Assembly: GCA_963525745.1 (NCBI GenBank)
Contig: CAURMH010000004.1
Span: 1-47,767, forward strand
Reading direction: 5' to 3'
Origin: CAURMH01 sp963525745
Lineage (GTDB): Bacteria; Pseudomonadota; Gammaproteobacteria; Enterobacterales; Pasteurellaceae
DNA length: 47,767 bases
This document shows positions 7,332-16,425 of the stretch, piece after piece; position 1 is the first letter of the stretch, and each line of letters begins with the position of its first letter. Position numbers and translations under genes: made by a program. Under the pieces are notes generated by a model. The model saw only the letters and a program-made list of their open reading frames with translations, had not been told where the DNA came from and ran no database searches.

Positions 7332-9572
7332 ATGCGCTATTTAAAGCAAAAATTAACTTTATTGCCGCTGACGTTGTTTGTTGCAGCCGCCATGCAGGCA
7401 AATGCTCAAGAAGAACTGGGGGAAATTCGTGTAACCGCAGAAAATCAAGTTAAGCAATCGCTTGGTGTTTCGGTAGTCACCGAGAAAGATTTAACCAAAC
7501 GTCCGGCTATAAACGATATTTCCGACGTTCTACGCACCATGCCGGGCGTGAATTTAACAGGTAACTCCGCCACAGGTCAGCGTGGTAATAAACGCCAAAT
7601 CGATATTCGCGGTATGGGGCCGGAAAATACACTTATTTTAGTGGATGGCAAACCAGTGACGTCACGCAATGCGGAACGTTATGGGGTTCGGGGTGAACGT
7701 AATTCCCGTGGCGATAGTAACTGGGTGCCGACAGAAGCTATTGAATCAGTAGAGGTTTTACGAGGCCCGGCAGCCGCACGTTATGGTTCGGGAGCAATGG
7801 GTGGCGTTGTGAATATTATCACCAAGCCTGTCACCAATGATTTGCACGGTAGTGTCAGCTATTACACCAACCAACCGGAGGATAACAAAGAAGGGGCGAC
7901 GAATCGTGTCGGTTTCAATTTAAGCGGCGCATTAATTAAAGACGTATTACAATTTCGTTTATATGGTAACTGGAATAAGAGTCAGGCGGACGATGTGGGA
8001 ATTAACGGCGATCCGGCTATTGCAGGTCGCGAAGGTGTGCGTAATAAAGATATTAATGGTCGTTTAGTGTGGAACATCAACAAAGATCATAAGTTAACTT
8101 TAGACAGTGGTTTTAGCCGTCAAGGCAATGTTTATAACGGTGATACGCAAAATGGTTCCCGCGGGCTTTATAATAATGCGAATTATCCGGAAACCAGGAC
8201 ATTGGCCGCCAATAAAGCGGAGACGGCACGTTTATATCGTCAAAATTATGCTTTAACTTATGAAGGCAAATTTGATCGTTTCGATAATAAAACGTACGTC
8301 ACTTTTGATAAAACCAAAAACAGCCGTTTACCGGAATTTTTGGCCGGCGGCCCGGAAGGAAGTTACGCAAGTACTTCTGATTTTAAAGATTCCGTTTTAA
8401 AAAATACCCGTTTTAGTTCTGAATTCTATATTCCGTTTACTTTAGGCGTAGAACAGATGCTGACTGTGGGTTTTGAGGGCGCACATAGCAGTTTGGACGA
8501 TGCGTCTTCCATGACGCAATTGCTCGGCGGAAGACGTGATCGCTCCGGTAGGGTTATTTATGATTTGCCGGAAACGTTACCAAGTGGTGTCAGCAATGTT
8601 CGTGGAGGGCATTCCAGTCAAAGTGAATGGGCGGTATTTGTTGAAGATAATATTTTTGCAACGAAATCAACGGTGCTGACCCCGTCCTTGCGCTACGATT
8701 ACAATACTTATTCCGGCTCAAATGTAAGCGGTGGCTTAAACTTCCTACAAGGATTAAGTGATCATTGGAAAATAAAAGGCGGTATTGCCCGCGCTTATAA
8801 AGCACCGAACCTCTATCAAACCAATCCGAACTATCTTTTATTTACCCTAGGTCAAGGCTGCCCGACCTATGTACCGAATGGCAAAACCTGTTATTTCCAA
8901 GGAAACAGCGAGATTAAACCTGAAACTAGCTGGAATAAAGAGATTGGTATTGAATATGACAAAGAGGGTTTGTTAGCTTCCGTTGCTTATTTCCGTAATG
9001 ATTACCGTAACAAAATTGTGTCTGACGCGGAGTTTATTGGGTACAGCAACATTGGAAACTATGTGTATAAATGGGGCAATGCAAACCGCGCGGTGATTGA
9101 AGGCCTGGAAGGAAACCTAACCTTGCCATTAATTGAAGATAAATTATCTTGGGTTAATAATTTCACCTATATGCACAAAACCAAAAATAAAGATACCGGC
9201 AACCCGCTTTCTATCGTACCGAAATATACGCTGAATTCCAGTTTGAGTTATCAAATCACCGATGCGCTGGATGCAATGTTGACGTACACGCAGTACGGCA
9301 AACAAACATCCCGAAAAAATCCGGAAAATCGCATGGAAAATGGTAATAATAGCCACGTTAATCAATTAGCAAATTCATCCGATATTGGCAGTTACGCCAT
9401 TTGGGGCTTGAGTGCCGGTTATAATTGGAAGAATGCCGTCAGCATTCGGATCGGTGTAAATAATTTATTTGATAAGCGGATTTATCGTTCTTCAAGTAGT
9501 ACCAATTACAACGCGCATACTTACAATGAGCCGGGACGTGCTTATTATGCGACGTTAAAATACGCTTTCTAA
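7332..9572 (+). CDS. TonB-dependent catecholate siderophore receptor (FepA/BfeA/IroN type)
   Basis: A 746-residue outer-membrane receptor that should import ferric catecholate siderophores or their breakdown products, powered by TonB. The signal peptide ends near MQANA. A TonB box-like segment (EIRVTAE) follows, then a plug with the FepA-type motifs DISDVLRTMPGVNLTG, IDIRGMGPENTLILVDGKP and VEVLRGPAAARYGSGAMGG. The 22-strand barrel ends with TLKYAF. The long RNSRGDSNWVP segment in the plug is characteristic of the FepA/IroN group rather than of heme receptors. AAGGAA lies before the start. Promoter and Fur box are directly upstream, and the gene downstream is a siderophore-type esterase, which supports the substrate class. 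Confidence 0.9.
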   Translation: MRYLKQKLTLLPLTLFVAAAMQANAQEELGEIRVTAENQVKQSLGVSVVTEKDLTKRPAINDISDVLRTMPGVNLTGNSATGQRGNKRQIDIRGMGPENTLILVDGKPVTSRNAERYGVRGERNSRGDSNWVPTEAIESVEVLRGPAAARYGSGAMGGVVNIITKPVTNDLHGSVSYYTNQPEDNKEGATNRVGFNLSGALIKDVLQFRLYGNWNKSQADDVGINGDPAIAGREGVRNKDINGRLVWNINKDHKLTLDSGFSRQGNVYNGDTQNGSRGLYNNANYPETRTLAANKAETARLYRQNYALTYEGKFDRFDNKTYVTFDKTKNSRLPEFLAGGPEGSYASTSDFKDSVLKNTRFSSEFYIPFTLGVEQMLTVGFEGAHSSLDDASSMTQLLGGRRDRSGRVIYDLPETLPSGVSNVRGGHSSQSEWAVFVEDNIFATKSTVLTPSLRYDYNTYSGSNVSGGLNFLQGLSDHWKIKGGIARAYKAPNLYQTNPNYLLFTLGQGCPTYVPNGKTCYFQGNSEIKPETSWNKEIGIEYDKEGLLASVAYFRNDYRNKIVSDAEFIGYSNIGNYVYKWGNANRAVIEGLEGNLTLPLIEDKLSWVNNFTYMHKTKNKDTGNPLSIVPKYTLNSSLSYQITDALDAMLTYTQYGKQTSRKNPENRMENGNNSHVNQLANSSDIGSYAIWGLSAGYNWKNAVSIRIGVNNLFDKRIYRSSSSTNYNAHTYNEPGRAYYATLKYAF

Positions 9573-9586
9573 TTGTAATCATGTGT

Positions 9587-9622
9587 AAAATGTATGCGAA
9601 ATGAATTTCGCGTACATTTTTT
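9587..9622 (+). terminator. Rho-independent terminator after the receptor gene
   Basis: AAAATGTATGCGAAAT pairs with ATTTCGCGTACATTTT over 16 bp with one G-T wobble and a GA loop, then more T. The esterase gene starts ten bases later, so its expression depends on read-through or on an unseen promoter. Confidence 0.85.
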
Positions 9623-9631
9623 CTCTATTTT

Positions 9632-10492
9632 ATGTCAAAGTTAGTTTTTTCTATTCTCGTAATGTGTTTTACACTACAGGTCAATTCGGCGCCCAATCAG
9701 CAAGTTCCTGAAATAAATAAGGAAACGGCGACGTTTTACCACATTAGCCAACAAGATATTGAATTTTCGGGGAGATCTTATCGCTTATTTATTGCGGCGC
9801 CCAAAATAATTGTACAACCATTATCCGTATTGTATTTGTTGGATGGTAATGCACATTTTCCGCTCGCGCTAAACTCGGTGAAAACCGACCGCACTTTACC
9901 GCTAATTGTCGGAATCGGCTACCCCGATAGCCGCGCTTATTCTATCGTACGGCGCACTAAGGATTATACGCCGCCCGCGATCGGCCTTGAATTTCAACAA
10001 GGCGGCGAAGCGGAGGGCTTTTTACAGTTTATTCGTTCACAGGTTAAACCGACTATTGAAGCAAAATACGCTATTGATCACGCGCAGCAATATTTCTTCG
10101 GGCATTCTTTTGGCGGATTATTCGGATTGTATATTCTGTTTAATCAGCCTGAATTGTTCCAATATTATACGATTGCCAGCCCGTCTCTTTGGTGGGGCGA
10201 CGGCGTAATTATTCCGCGGCATAAGCCTTGGATAAACCATTCTCCGCATGCAATATGGGTCACGCTGGGCGAATACGAAGAACGGCCGGAGGAAGATCCG
10301 CAAATGACGAATGAGCGGTTGAATAAAATTAAGCGACGACAGCGTATTTTATCGACTAGAAAGCTGGCAGACGAGCTGGCGCAGCAAGGACAGCCCGTTA
10401 CGTTTGAATTACTACCGCGAGCCAATCACGGAGCCGCAATTTTACCGGCCATTCAACAGACTTTAGGCCGGATGCAGCATAGTCAGCCGTGA
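9632..10492 (+). CDS. Periplasmic alpha/beta-hydrolase esterase, IroE/Fes-like
   Basis: A 286-residue member of the putative-esterase (esterase D) superfamily. It has a signal peptide or anchor (MSKLVFSILVMCFTLQVNSA), the nucleophile elbow GHSFGG with Ser159, and a likely catalytic His266 in RANHGAA. Such enzymes cut the trilactone backbone of enterobactin-like siderophores. A periplasmic location resembles IroE more than cytosolic Fes. The place after a FepA-type receptor supports the role. The start lacks a clear ribosome binding site and follows a terminator. The last ten bases overlap the end of folC on the other strand. A general carboxylesterase is the alternative. Confidence 0.8.
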   Translation: MSKLVFSILVMCFTLQVNSAPNQQVPEINKETATFYHISQQDIEFSGRSYRLFIAAPKIIVQPLSVLYLLDGNAHFPLALNSVKTDRTLPLIVGIGYPDSRAYSIVRRTKDYTPPAIGLEFQQGGEAEGFLQFIRSQVKPTIEAKYAIDHAQQYFFGHSFGGLFGLYILFNQPELFQYYTIASPSLWWGDGVIIPRHKPWINHSPHAIWVTLGEYEERPEEDPQMTNERLNKIKRRQRILSTRKLADELAQQGQPVTFELLPRANHGAAILPAIQQTLGRMQHSQP

Positions 10493-11808
10493 GTCAGTAT
10501 CTCTAAAAATGCGCCGACGGTGTGAAATGAGCCGAATAGAATGACTACATCTTGGTTTGAAGCGGTTTTTAATGCGGAAAATATACCTTGGCTTACGGAG
10601 TCTTCTGAAACCGAATCCGCTGCCGGCGCTAATTGTCGTAGTAACAAAGCCAATTCATGTCCACTCCGCCCACGGGAACCGTTTAATGTTACGCAATGCC
10701 ATTTGTCCACGACGGATAATAAGGGGGAAATAATCCCTTCGGCATCCTTATCTTTTAAAATACCGCAAACAGCGATAAGTCGGCCTGAAGTAGTTTCTTT
10801 AAGTGCGGTCAATTTTGCCGATAAATAATGAGCGGCATGAGGATTATGACCAACGTCAATGATAATTTTTGGAAAATCGGCAATCGGTTTGTTTAATTTC
10901 TTTGCAAGAGAAATTAATTGCGCCGATTTAATGAGCTGAAAGCGCCCGTTGAGTTCAACTTGCTGCAGCGAATTTCGGATAACATCGGGAGATATGTCAA
11001 AAGGCAGTTGTTCAACTGCCGCTAAAGCCGTTGCGGCATTTTGTAATGGAATTTTGCAAAACGGCAAATTTTCTAACCGCACTTTTTGTCCGCGCCATTG
11101 CCAGGTTTTGTCGCCGACGCTAAAAGACCAATCCAGCTCGCGGCAAGACAAGGCGCAATTTAATGTTTGCGCAAACATGAGCATACTTTGCGGAATAACC
11201 GGTTCGCCAATAATCACCGGCTTATTGGCGCGGAAGATACCGGCTTTTTCAAACCCGATTTCCTCACGGGTTGAACCGAGAAAATCGGTATGATCAATAT
11301 CGATACTCGTAATGACGGCAAGATCACTATCCACGATATTTGTCGCATCTAAACGACCGCCAAGCCCAACTTCAAGAATGACGACATCAAGTTTTGCTCG
11401 TTTAAATAAATGTAATGCGGATAATGTACTAAATTCAAAGTAAGTTAGCGATTCGGTTCTATTTTCTTCAATAAAAGCAAAAGATGTTGTGTGTTGATCG
11501 TCTTCCAACTCTTGATTTTGAATTCTTACCCGTTCGTTGTAACGTAATAAATGTGGTGAAGAATAAACACCGACACGGAATCCGGCATTAATCAGAATCA
11601 TTTCCAACAAGCGACAGGTTGTACCTTTCCCATTTGTCCCCCCTACGGTAATGACATAGGGAGCAGGCGTTAATAAATCCAATGATTGAGCGACTTTCTT
11701 GATGCGTTTGAGACCAAGATCAATCGTTTTGGTATGGCTATTTTCTAAATAAGAAAGCCACTGCGCAAGTGACGAAGTGGCTTTGAGTTGATGGTTAAGA
11801 TTATTCAT
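10483..11808 (-). CDS. folC: Bifunctional folylpolyglutamate synthase / dihydrofolate synthase
   Basis: FolC adds L-glutamate to dihydropteroate and then further glutamates to folates, using ATP, in the cytosol. The 441-residue chain has the Mur-ligase-type P-loop GGTNGKGTT at residues 56-64. It also has the motif EVGLGGRLDATN, the magnesium/ATP segment SIDIDHTDFLG and the C-terminal domain motif DVGHNPHAA. Length and order are normal. It starts inside the 3' end of accD (8-base overlap), so the two are translated together. Its 3' end overlaps the converging esterase gene by ten bases, with no terminator visible between them. Confidence 0.96.
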   Translation of the reverse strand: MNNLNHQLKATSSLAQWLSYLENSHTKTIDLGLKRIKKVAQSLDLLTPAPYVITVGGTNGKGTTCRLLEMILINAGFRVGVYSSPHLLRYNERVRIQNQELEDDQHTTSFAFIEENRTESLTYFEFSTLSALHLFKRAKLDVVILEVGLGGRLDATNIVDSDLAVITSIDIDHTDFLGSTREEIGFEKAGIFRANKPVIIGEPVIPQSMLMFAQTLNCALSCRELDWSFSVGDKTWQWRGQKVRLENLPFCKIPLQNAATALAAVEQLPFDISPDVIRNSLQQVELNGRFQLIKSAQLISLAKKLNKPIADFPKIIIDVGHNPHAAHYLSAKLTALKETTSGRLIAVCGILKDKDAEGIISPLLSVVDKWHCVTLNGSRGRSGHELALLLRQLAPAADSVSEDSVSQGIFSALKTASNQDVVILFGSFHTVGAFLEILTHG

Positions 11809-12691
11809 GAGAAAGTAATTCGCTTTCGACGAAAGGAGACGGATGATTCATTAATTTACTCACCAGACCGGCTAATGTCGTACGCATATCGGCACGTTTT
11901 ACAATCATATCGATTGCGCCTTTTTCCAGCAAAAATTCAGCGCGTTGAAAACCTTCCGGCAGTTTTTCACGAACAGTTTGTTCAATAACACGCGGCCCTG
12001 CAAAACCGATAAGCGCTTTCGGCTCGGCAATATTGATATCACCCAGCATCGCAAAACTGGCGGAAACGCCGCCGAGCGTCGGATCCGTTAATACAGAGAT
12101 AAACGGAACACCGTTTTCACGCATTTTAGCGAGTACAGCGCTGGTTTTTGCCATTTGCATCAGCGAGAAAAGCGCTTCTTGCATTCGCGCACCGCCGCTG
12201 GCAGAGAAGCAAATAAACGGGCAATTCAGTTCCATGGCTTTTTCCGCCGCTTTAACAAATTTAGCGCCGACCACAGAACCCATGGAGCCGCCCATGAAAC
12301 CGAAGTTTGAAGCGGCAACAACGACCGGCATACGATACAAGGTCCCTGCCATGACGATTAACGCGTCTTTTTCTCCCGTATCTTTTTGGGCTGCGCTGAG
12401 ACGATCTTTATATTTTTTTAAGTCTTTAAATTTCAGTATGTCTTTCGGCTCCAATTCGGCAGCCAGTTCTTGTGACGAACCTTCGTCAAGTAGTGCCAAT
12501 AAGCGCTCGCGAGCGTCAATGCGCATATGATGACCGCACTTAGGGCAAACTTGTAAATTACGTTTAACTTCTTCGCTATATAAAACCTGTTCACAGGACG
12601 TACATTTCGTCCACACGCCTTCCGGAACATTGGCTTTACGCGAGCCGGTCGTGCCGGTATTTTTACTAAAGATTCGATCAATCCAGCTCAT
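11801..12691 (-). CDS. accD: Acetyl-CoA carboxylase carboxyltransferase subunit beta
   Basis: AccD and AccA form the carboxyltransferase that makes malonyl-CoA, the first step of fatty acid synthesis. The 296-residue protein has the N-terminal zinc ribbon (Cys30, Cys33, Cys49, Cys52) and the glycine-rich carboxyltransferase core (ASGGARMQEALFSLMQM, TDPTLGGVSASFAMLGD, GFAGPRVIEQTV). The start codon is preceded by AAGGGA. Order truA-accD-folC on the minus strand matches other gammaproteobacteria. The reverse uptake word at 12533-12541 codes for residues just after the zinc ribbon. Confidence 0.97.
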   Translation of the reverse strand: MSWIDRIFSKNTGTTGSRKANVPEGVWTKCTSCEQVLYSEEVKRNLQVCPKCGHHMRIDARERLLALLDEGSSQELAAELEPKDILKFKDLKKYKDRLSAAQKDTGEKDALIVMAGTLYRMPVVVAASNFGFMGGSMGSVVGAKFVKAAEKAMELNCPFICFSASGGARMQEALFSLMQMAKTSAVLAKMRENGVPFISVLTDPTLGGVSASFAMLGDINIAEPKALIGFAGPRVIEQTVREKLPEGFQRAEFLLEKGAIDMIVKRADMRTTLAGLVSKLMNHPSPFVESELLSHE

Positions 12692-12766
12692 TTTTTTCCC
12701 TTTATTTTGGATTAGAAAATCGGTCGTATTAGACCATAAATTCAGCGCCTTTGCTAGTCAGATTAG

Positions 12767-13552
12767 TTAGTCATTCAAAAACAACGGTCCCATGTCGGAT
12801 TGGGGAATTGCAAACTTTTCAGGGTAAATGACTTTCACCAAATACAACCCCTCTGCAGGTGCGGTCGGCGCAGCCAAAGTTCTATCTCTTTGTTGAAGTA
12901 ACCAATTCATCCATTCTATTGATTGATGCCCCGCACCGACTTCAATAAGGCTCCCTACAATGTTTCGTACCATATGATGCACGAACGCATTGGCTTGGAT
13001 ATCCACAATAATATACTTTCCTTGCCGAATGACGTTAAGATGGTGAATATTACGCCAAGGCGTATTCGATTGGCATTGTGCGGCACGAAATGATGAAAAA
13101 TCATGCTCTCCGAGCAAATATTGGCCGGCCGAATGCATTTTGTTGTGATCAAGTTCTAAATGGCAATGAGTAATGCCTGCGGGTAAAATTGCCGAGCGTA
13201 GTTTATTGCAATATAAAATATAACGATAGCGACGTGCAATGGCGGAAAATCGGGCATGGAAATCACGACTTACTTCCTTTGCCCAACGTACGGCAATATT
13301 GTCCGGTAAATTGGCGTTCGTGCCGAACGCCCAGGCTTTTTCCGAACGAAATGCATGTGTTTCAAAATGTACGACCTGTCCTGTTCCATGAACGCCCGAA
13401 TCGGTTCGCCCCGCGCAAAAGACGTCGATTTTTTCATTAGCAACAAAAGATAATGCTTTTTCCAGTTCGGCCTGTACGCTGAGAACATTTGCTTGTCGCT
13501 GCCAGCCGAAATAATATCGGCCGTCATATTCGATTCCCAAAGCAATTTTCAT
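12767..13552 (-). CDS. truA: tRNA pseudouridine(38-40) synthase TruA
   Basis: TruA makes pseudouridine at positions 38-40 of the tRNA anticodon stem. I place the start at ATG 13552 (261 residues, MKIALGIEYDGRYYFGWQ), although the frame is open 63 bases further up. AAGGGAA stands at the right distance before 13552, and the upstream extension would run through the rplY terminator hairpin. The catalytic Asp51 lies in CAGRTDSGVHG, and the family motif FVHHMVRNIVGSL is present near the C-terminus. Length matches E. coli TruA. Confidence 0.95.
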   Translation of the reverse strand: MKIALGIEYDGRYYFGWQRQANVLSVQAELEKALSFVANEKIDVFCAGRTDSGVHGTGQVVHFETHAFRSEKAWAFGTNANLPDNIAVRWAKEVSRDFHARFSAIARRYRYILYCNKLRSAILPAGITHCHLELDHNKMHSAGQYLLGEHDFSSFRAAQCQSNTPWRNIHHLNVIRQGKYIIVDIQANAFVHHMVRNIVGSLIEVGAGHQSIEWMNWLLQQRDRTLAAPTAPAEGLYLVKVIYPEKFAIPQSDMGPLFLND

Positions 13553-13576
13553 GGCTATTCCCTTTTTCACGAAAAC

Positions 13577-13606
13577 AAAAACACCAAAGTTTCCTTTGGT
13601 GTTTTT
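13577..13606 (-). terminator. Bidirectional-looking terminator between rplY and truA
   Basis: AAAAACACCAAAG / CTTTGGTGTTTTT form a 13-bp perfect stem with loop TTTC. It lies just after the rplY stop on the minus strand and before the true truA start. Confidence 0.82.
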
Positions 13607-13621
13607 AACAAGCAACGATGA

Positions 13622-13909
13622 TTACGCACGTTTGAAGTCAATATGCATAAGTTTCGGCTTGAACGGGTGACGTTGCATCGCTTGAACTTTAACAGCGGTC
13701 TCTTTGTCGTTAATTACAAGTGTAATTACATCGCTATAGAACGAATCATGCGCTTGCGCATTATTTACTTCATCGTGGTTTAATAGAATTGAAACCGGTT
13801 CTTCGCTTCCGCCATAAACAATAGCAGGAATTTGACCGTTACGACGAAGGCGGCGGCTCGCACCCTTACCTTGCGTCTGACGAACTTCAGCGTTAAATTT
13901 AAATGCCAT
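13622..13909 (-). CDS. rplY: 50S ribosomal protein L25 (short form)
   Basis: L25 binds 5S rRNA in the large ribosomal subunit. The 95-residue length corresponds to the short enterobacterial form without the C-terminal CTC domain. Typical segments are VRQTQGKGASRRLRRNG near the N-terminus, IPAIVYGG, and QRHPFKPKLMHIDF at the end. The start at 13909 has GAGAAC upstream. The gene appears to be transcribed alone, with a terminator directly after it. Confidence 0.96.
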   Translation of the reverse strand: MAFKFNAEVRQTQGKGASRRLRRNGQIPAIVYGGSEEPVSILLNHDEVNNAQAHDSFYSDVITLVINDKETAVKVQAMQRHPFKPKLMHIDFKRA

Positions 13910-14108
13910 TTTTTGTTCTCTTTAATAAAAAATAAAATTAAAAACTGCAGGCGACCCAGCAATTTTTCTCAATCATCCCAATTAATTGGGATGTCGGATT
14001 ATAGTTTATTCATATAGCTAAAGCAAATTGTTCTAGGAAAATATATTCGAGGAAGTTAGAATGAAAACCCTGAATTTCTGCAAAAATTAAGTGAATAAGA
14101 GTGAAAAG

Positions 14109-14738
14109 ATGGAGTATTTGATTAGCTTTTTTACAGATTACGGCTACTGGGCCGTTCTTTTTGTGTTGATTGTCTGTGGTTTTGGCGTTCCCATTCCCGA
14201 AGATATTACACTGGTTTCCGGCGGAGTAATTGCCGGGCTTTATCCCGAACAAGTTAATGTACATATTATGTTAGTGGTAAGTATGTTAGGCGTTTTACTC
14301 GGCGATAGTACGATGTATTGGTTAGGGCGCATCTACGGCGCCAAAATTTTGCGTTTTCGCCTTATGCGGAAATTGGTCAATGCAAAACGGTTGAGAATGG
14401 TTAAGGAAAAATTCGATCGATACGGCAATCGTGTATTATTTGTTGCCAGATTTCTACCCGGCTTACGTGCGCCGATTTATATGGTTTCCGGAATTACACG
14501 TAAAGTCAGTTATTTTCGTTTTGTTTTTTTGGATTTCTGCGCCGCAATAATTTCTGTTCCTGTTTGGATTTATCTTGGCGAACTCGGCGCCAGAAATATT
14601 GAATGGCTCGAAGAGCAAATCCATCGCGGGCAACTTATCATTTATATTTTTATCGCATTGGTGGCGCTTTTTCTGGTTTGGAAATGGCGAAAAAATCAAA
14701 AAGCTAGTCAAAACACCGATAACCGTAAAGAGTTGTAA
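14109..14738 (+). CDS. DedA family integral membrane protein (putative undecaprenyl-phosphate/lipid flippase)
   Basis: A 209-residue DedA/SNARE-associated membrane protein. It has several membrane segments and the family motifs FGVPIPEDITLVSGG and RFLPGLRAPIYMVSG. DedA proteins are implicated in recycling undecaprenyl phosphate and in membrane potential maintenance; the exact substrate here is unknown. I prefer ATG 14109 (MEYLISFF) to the GTG at 14091 because family members begin near that residue, but neither start has a strong ribosome binding site. A forward uptake word starts right after the stop, followed by the terminator shared with mdh. Confidence 0.85.
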   Translation: MEYLISFFTDYGYWAVLFVLIVCGFGVPIPEDITLVSGGVIAGLYPEQVNVHIMLVVSMLGVLLGDSTMYWLGRIYGAKILRFRLMRKLVNAKRLRMVKEKFDRYGNRVLFVARFLPGLRAPIYMVSGITRKVSYFRFVFLDFCAAIISVPVWIYLGELGARNIEWLEEQIHRGQLIIYIFIALVALFLVWKWRKNQKASQNTDNRKEL

Positions 14739-14784
14739 AAGTGCGGTCAAAATTTTTATCGTTTTCTAAAGTCAAGAAGGACAA

Positions 14785-14808
14785 AAAGGCGGTTAATTAA
14801 CCGCCTTT
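14785..14808. terminator. Bidirectional terminator between the dedA-family gene and mdh
   Basis: A 24-bp perfect palindrome centred on GGTTAATTAACC with AAAGGC and GCCTTT arms. It can end transcription from either side of this convergent pair. Confidence 0.82.
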
Positions 14809-14835
14809 GTTTATCAAGTATCTATCGAACGGGAA

Positions 14836-15771
14836 CTAGCCGTTAATAAATTTTTCACCTAATTCAATATCTGCACGAAGGGTCGGCAACATGTTTTCCA
14901 GAGCACTTTGTTCAAAAGTGCTTAATGGGCCGATAGGCAATAATTCTTCAATCCCTTCTTTACCTAAACGAACCGGCTGAGCAAAGAAGCGAGCATATTT
15001 GCCGTCGCCTTCTACATAAGCGCATTCTACAACGGTTTCGCCATTTAATCCTTTTACTAATGCTCTTGCAAAGCGAGCGGCAGCTTGAGCCATAGACAGC
15101 GTTGCCGACCCACCGCCGGCTTTCGCTTCAACAACCTCGGTACCGGCATTTTGAATACGTTTGGTTAATGCTTTGACTTCATCTTCCGCCCAAGTCGCGT
15201 ATTGAACTTGAGACAATAATGGCAGGATGGTGACCCCGGAGTGTCCGCCGATAACCGGTACTGAAGTTCGGGACACGTTTAGGTTCTTCAATTCCGCAAC
15301 GAAAGTTTCAGAGCGGAGAACATCCAATGTCGTGATACCAAATAATTTTCGTTTATCATAGATGCCCGCTTTTTTTAACACTTCGGCCGCAATGGCAACC
15401 GTCGTATTGACTGGATTGGTAATGATGCCGATACAGGCTTTCGGACAGGTTGTTGCTACTTTTTCAACAAGATTGCGAATAATCCCGGCATTAATGTTAA
15501 ACAGATCGGAACGGTCCATGCCCGGTTTCCGAGCAACACCGGCAGAAATTAAAACGACATCAGCACCTTTTAGTGCCGGTGTCGGATCTTCGCCGGAAAA
15601 GCCTTGAACGTTAACGGCTGTCGGAATATGGCTGACATCTACGGCCACTCCGGGCGTAACCGGCGCAATATCGTAGAGAGAAAGTTCTGTTTCGGCGGGA
15701 AGCTGTAATTTTAATAATAGCGCTAGAGCTTGGCCGATGCCGCCGGCGGCGCCTAATACTGCTACTTTCAT
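14836..15771 (-). CDS. mdh: Malate dehydrogenase (NAD)
   Basis: Mdh interconverts malate and oxaloacetate in the TCA cycle and its reductive branch. The 311-residue protein carries the NAD fold motif GAAGGIGQALALLL (residues 7-20). The substrate and catalytic residues Arg81, Arg87, Asp150, Arg153 and His177 are in place (ARKPGMDR, TTLDVLRSETF, GGHSGVT), with the same numbering as E. coli Mdh. It faces argR in a divergent arrangement, as in E. coli. An AGGAGAAC stretch precedes the start. Confidence 0.97.
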   Translation of the reverse strand: MKVAVLGAAGGIGQALALLLKLQLPAETELSLYDIAPVTPGVAVDVSHIPTAVNVQGFSGEDPTPALKGADVVLISAGVARKPGMDRSDLFNINAGIIRNLVEKVATTCPKACIGIITNPVNTTVAIAAEVLKKAGIYDKRKLFGITTLDVLRSETFVAELKNLNVSRTSVPVIGGHSGVTILPLLSQVQYATWAEDEVKALTKRIQNAGTEVVEAKAGGGSATLSMAQAAARFARALVKGLNGETVVECAYVEGDGKYARFFAQPVRLGKEGIEELLPIGPLSTFEQSALENMLPTLRADIELGEKFING

Positions 15772-15925
15772 AATGTTCTCCTATGGTTGTGTGAGATAAA
15801 ATTTAATCTTAATGAGGTAGATTCTAAAGCTTTCTAATAGCAAACTCAATAAATCAGTTAAGTTTAATTTACCCTTAACTTTACATGATCATTTGTGATA
15901 ACGAATGCGAATTAGAGTTGCACTT

Positions 15926-15943
15926 ATTGCATTTTTATGCAAT
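15926..15943. promoter_or_regulatory. ARG box upstream of argR
   Basis: ATTGCATTTTTATGCAAT is a perfect inverted repeat (7 + 4 + 7). It fits the ArgR pattern TGNAT-WWWW-ATNCA, differing from TGAAT/ATTCA by one symmetric base on each side. It ends 32 bases before the argR start, as expected for self-regulation. Confidence 0.6.
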
Positions 15944-15975
15944 TCTCACGAAAAGTTATTAAGAGGTAAATTAGA

Positions 15976-16425
15976 ATGAATAGCCTAACCAATGCTTTTA
16001 AAGCCCTCCTCGCGGAAGAACGTTTTGGTTCTCAGAATGAAATCGTCGATGCATTAAAAAGTCAGGGATTTAACGTTAATCAGTCAAAAGTTTCCCGTAT
16101 GTTGAGTAAATTCGGTGCAGTTCGCGCCCGTAACTTAAAAATGGAAGTGGTTTATTGTTTACCGAACGAACTCAGTGTGCCAAATACCAGTAGTCCTTTA
16201 AAAAATCTTGTGATTGACATTGATCATAACGACATACTCATTGTTATCAGAACAAGTCCCGGTGCCGCCCAGCTTATTGCGCGTTTGCTTGATTCTATCG
16301 GAAAACCGGAGGGGATTTTAGGCACAATTGCCGGCGATGACACTATTTTTGTTACGCCGACAAAAGGAATGCGGATTGATGATTTAATCCAAACGATTCA
16401 ACATTTATTTGAAACGTCGCTCTAA
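15976..16425 (+). CDS. argR: Arginine repressor
   Basis: ArgR is the hexameric, arginine-responsive regulator of arginine synthesis and of arginine/lysine transport genes. The 149-residue protein has the winged helix-turn-helix at the N-terminus (SQNEIVDALKSQGFNVNQSKVSRMLSKFG) and the C-terminal hexamer/arginine domain with the GTIAGDDTIFV motif. AGAGGT lies before the ATG, and a candidate ARG box is just upstream. Its stop codon overlaps the next start (TAATG), so the two genes are translationally coupled. argG, a likely target, lies about 26 kb away. Confidence 0.95.
   Translation: MNSLTNAFKALLAEERFGSQNEIVDALKSQGFNVNQSKVSRMLSKFGAVRARNLKMEVVYCLPNELSVPNTSSPLKNLVIDIDHNDILIVIRTSPGAAQLIARLLDSIGKPEGILGTIAGDDTIFVTPTKGMRIDDLIQTIQHLFETSL

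Noticed and set aside
13553..13615. N-terminal extension of truA by 21 residues
   Set aside because: It would translate through the rplY terminator hairpin, while ATG 13552 has a good ribosome binding site and matches family length.
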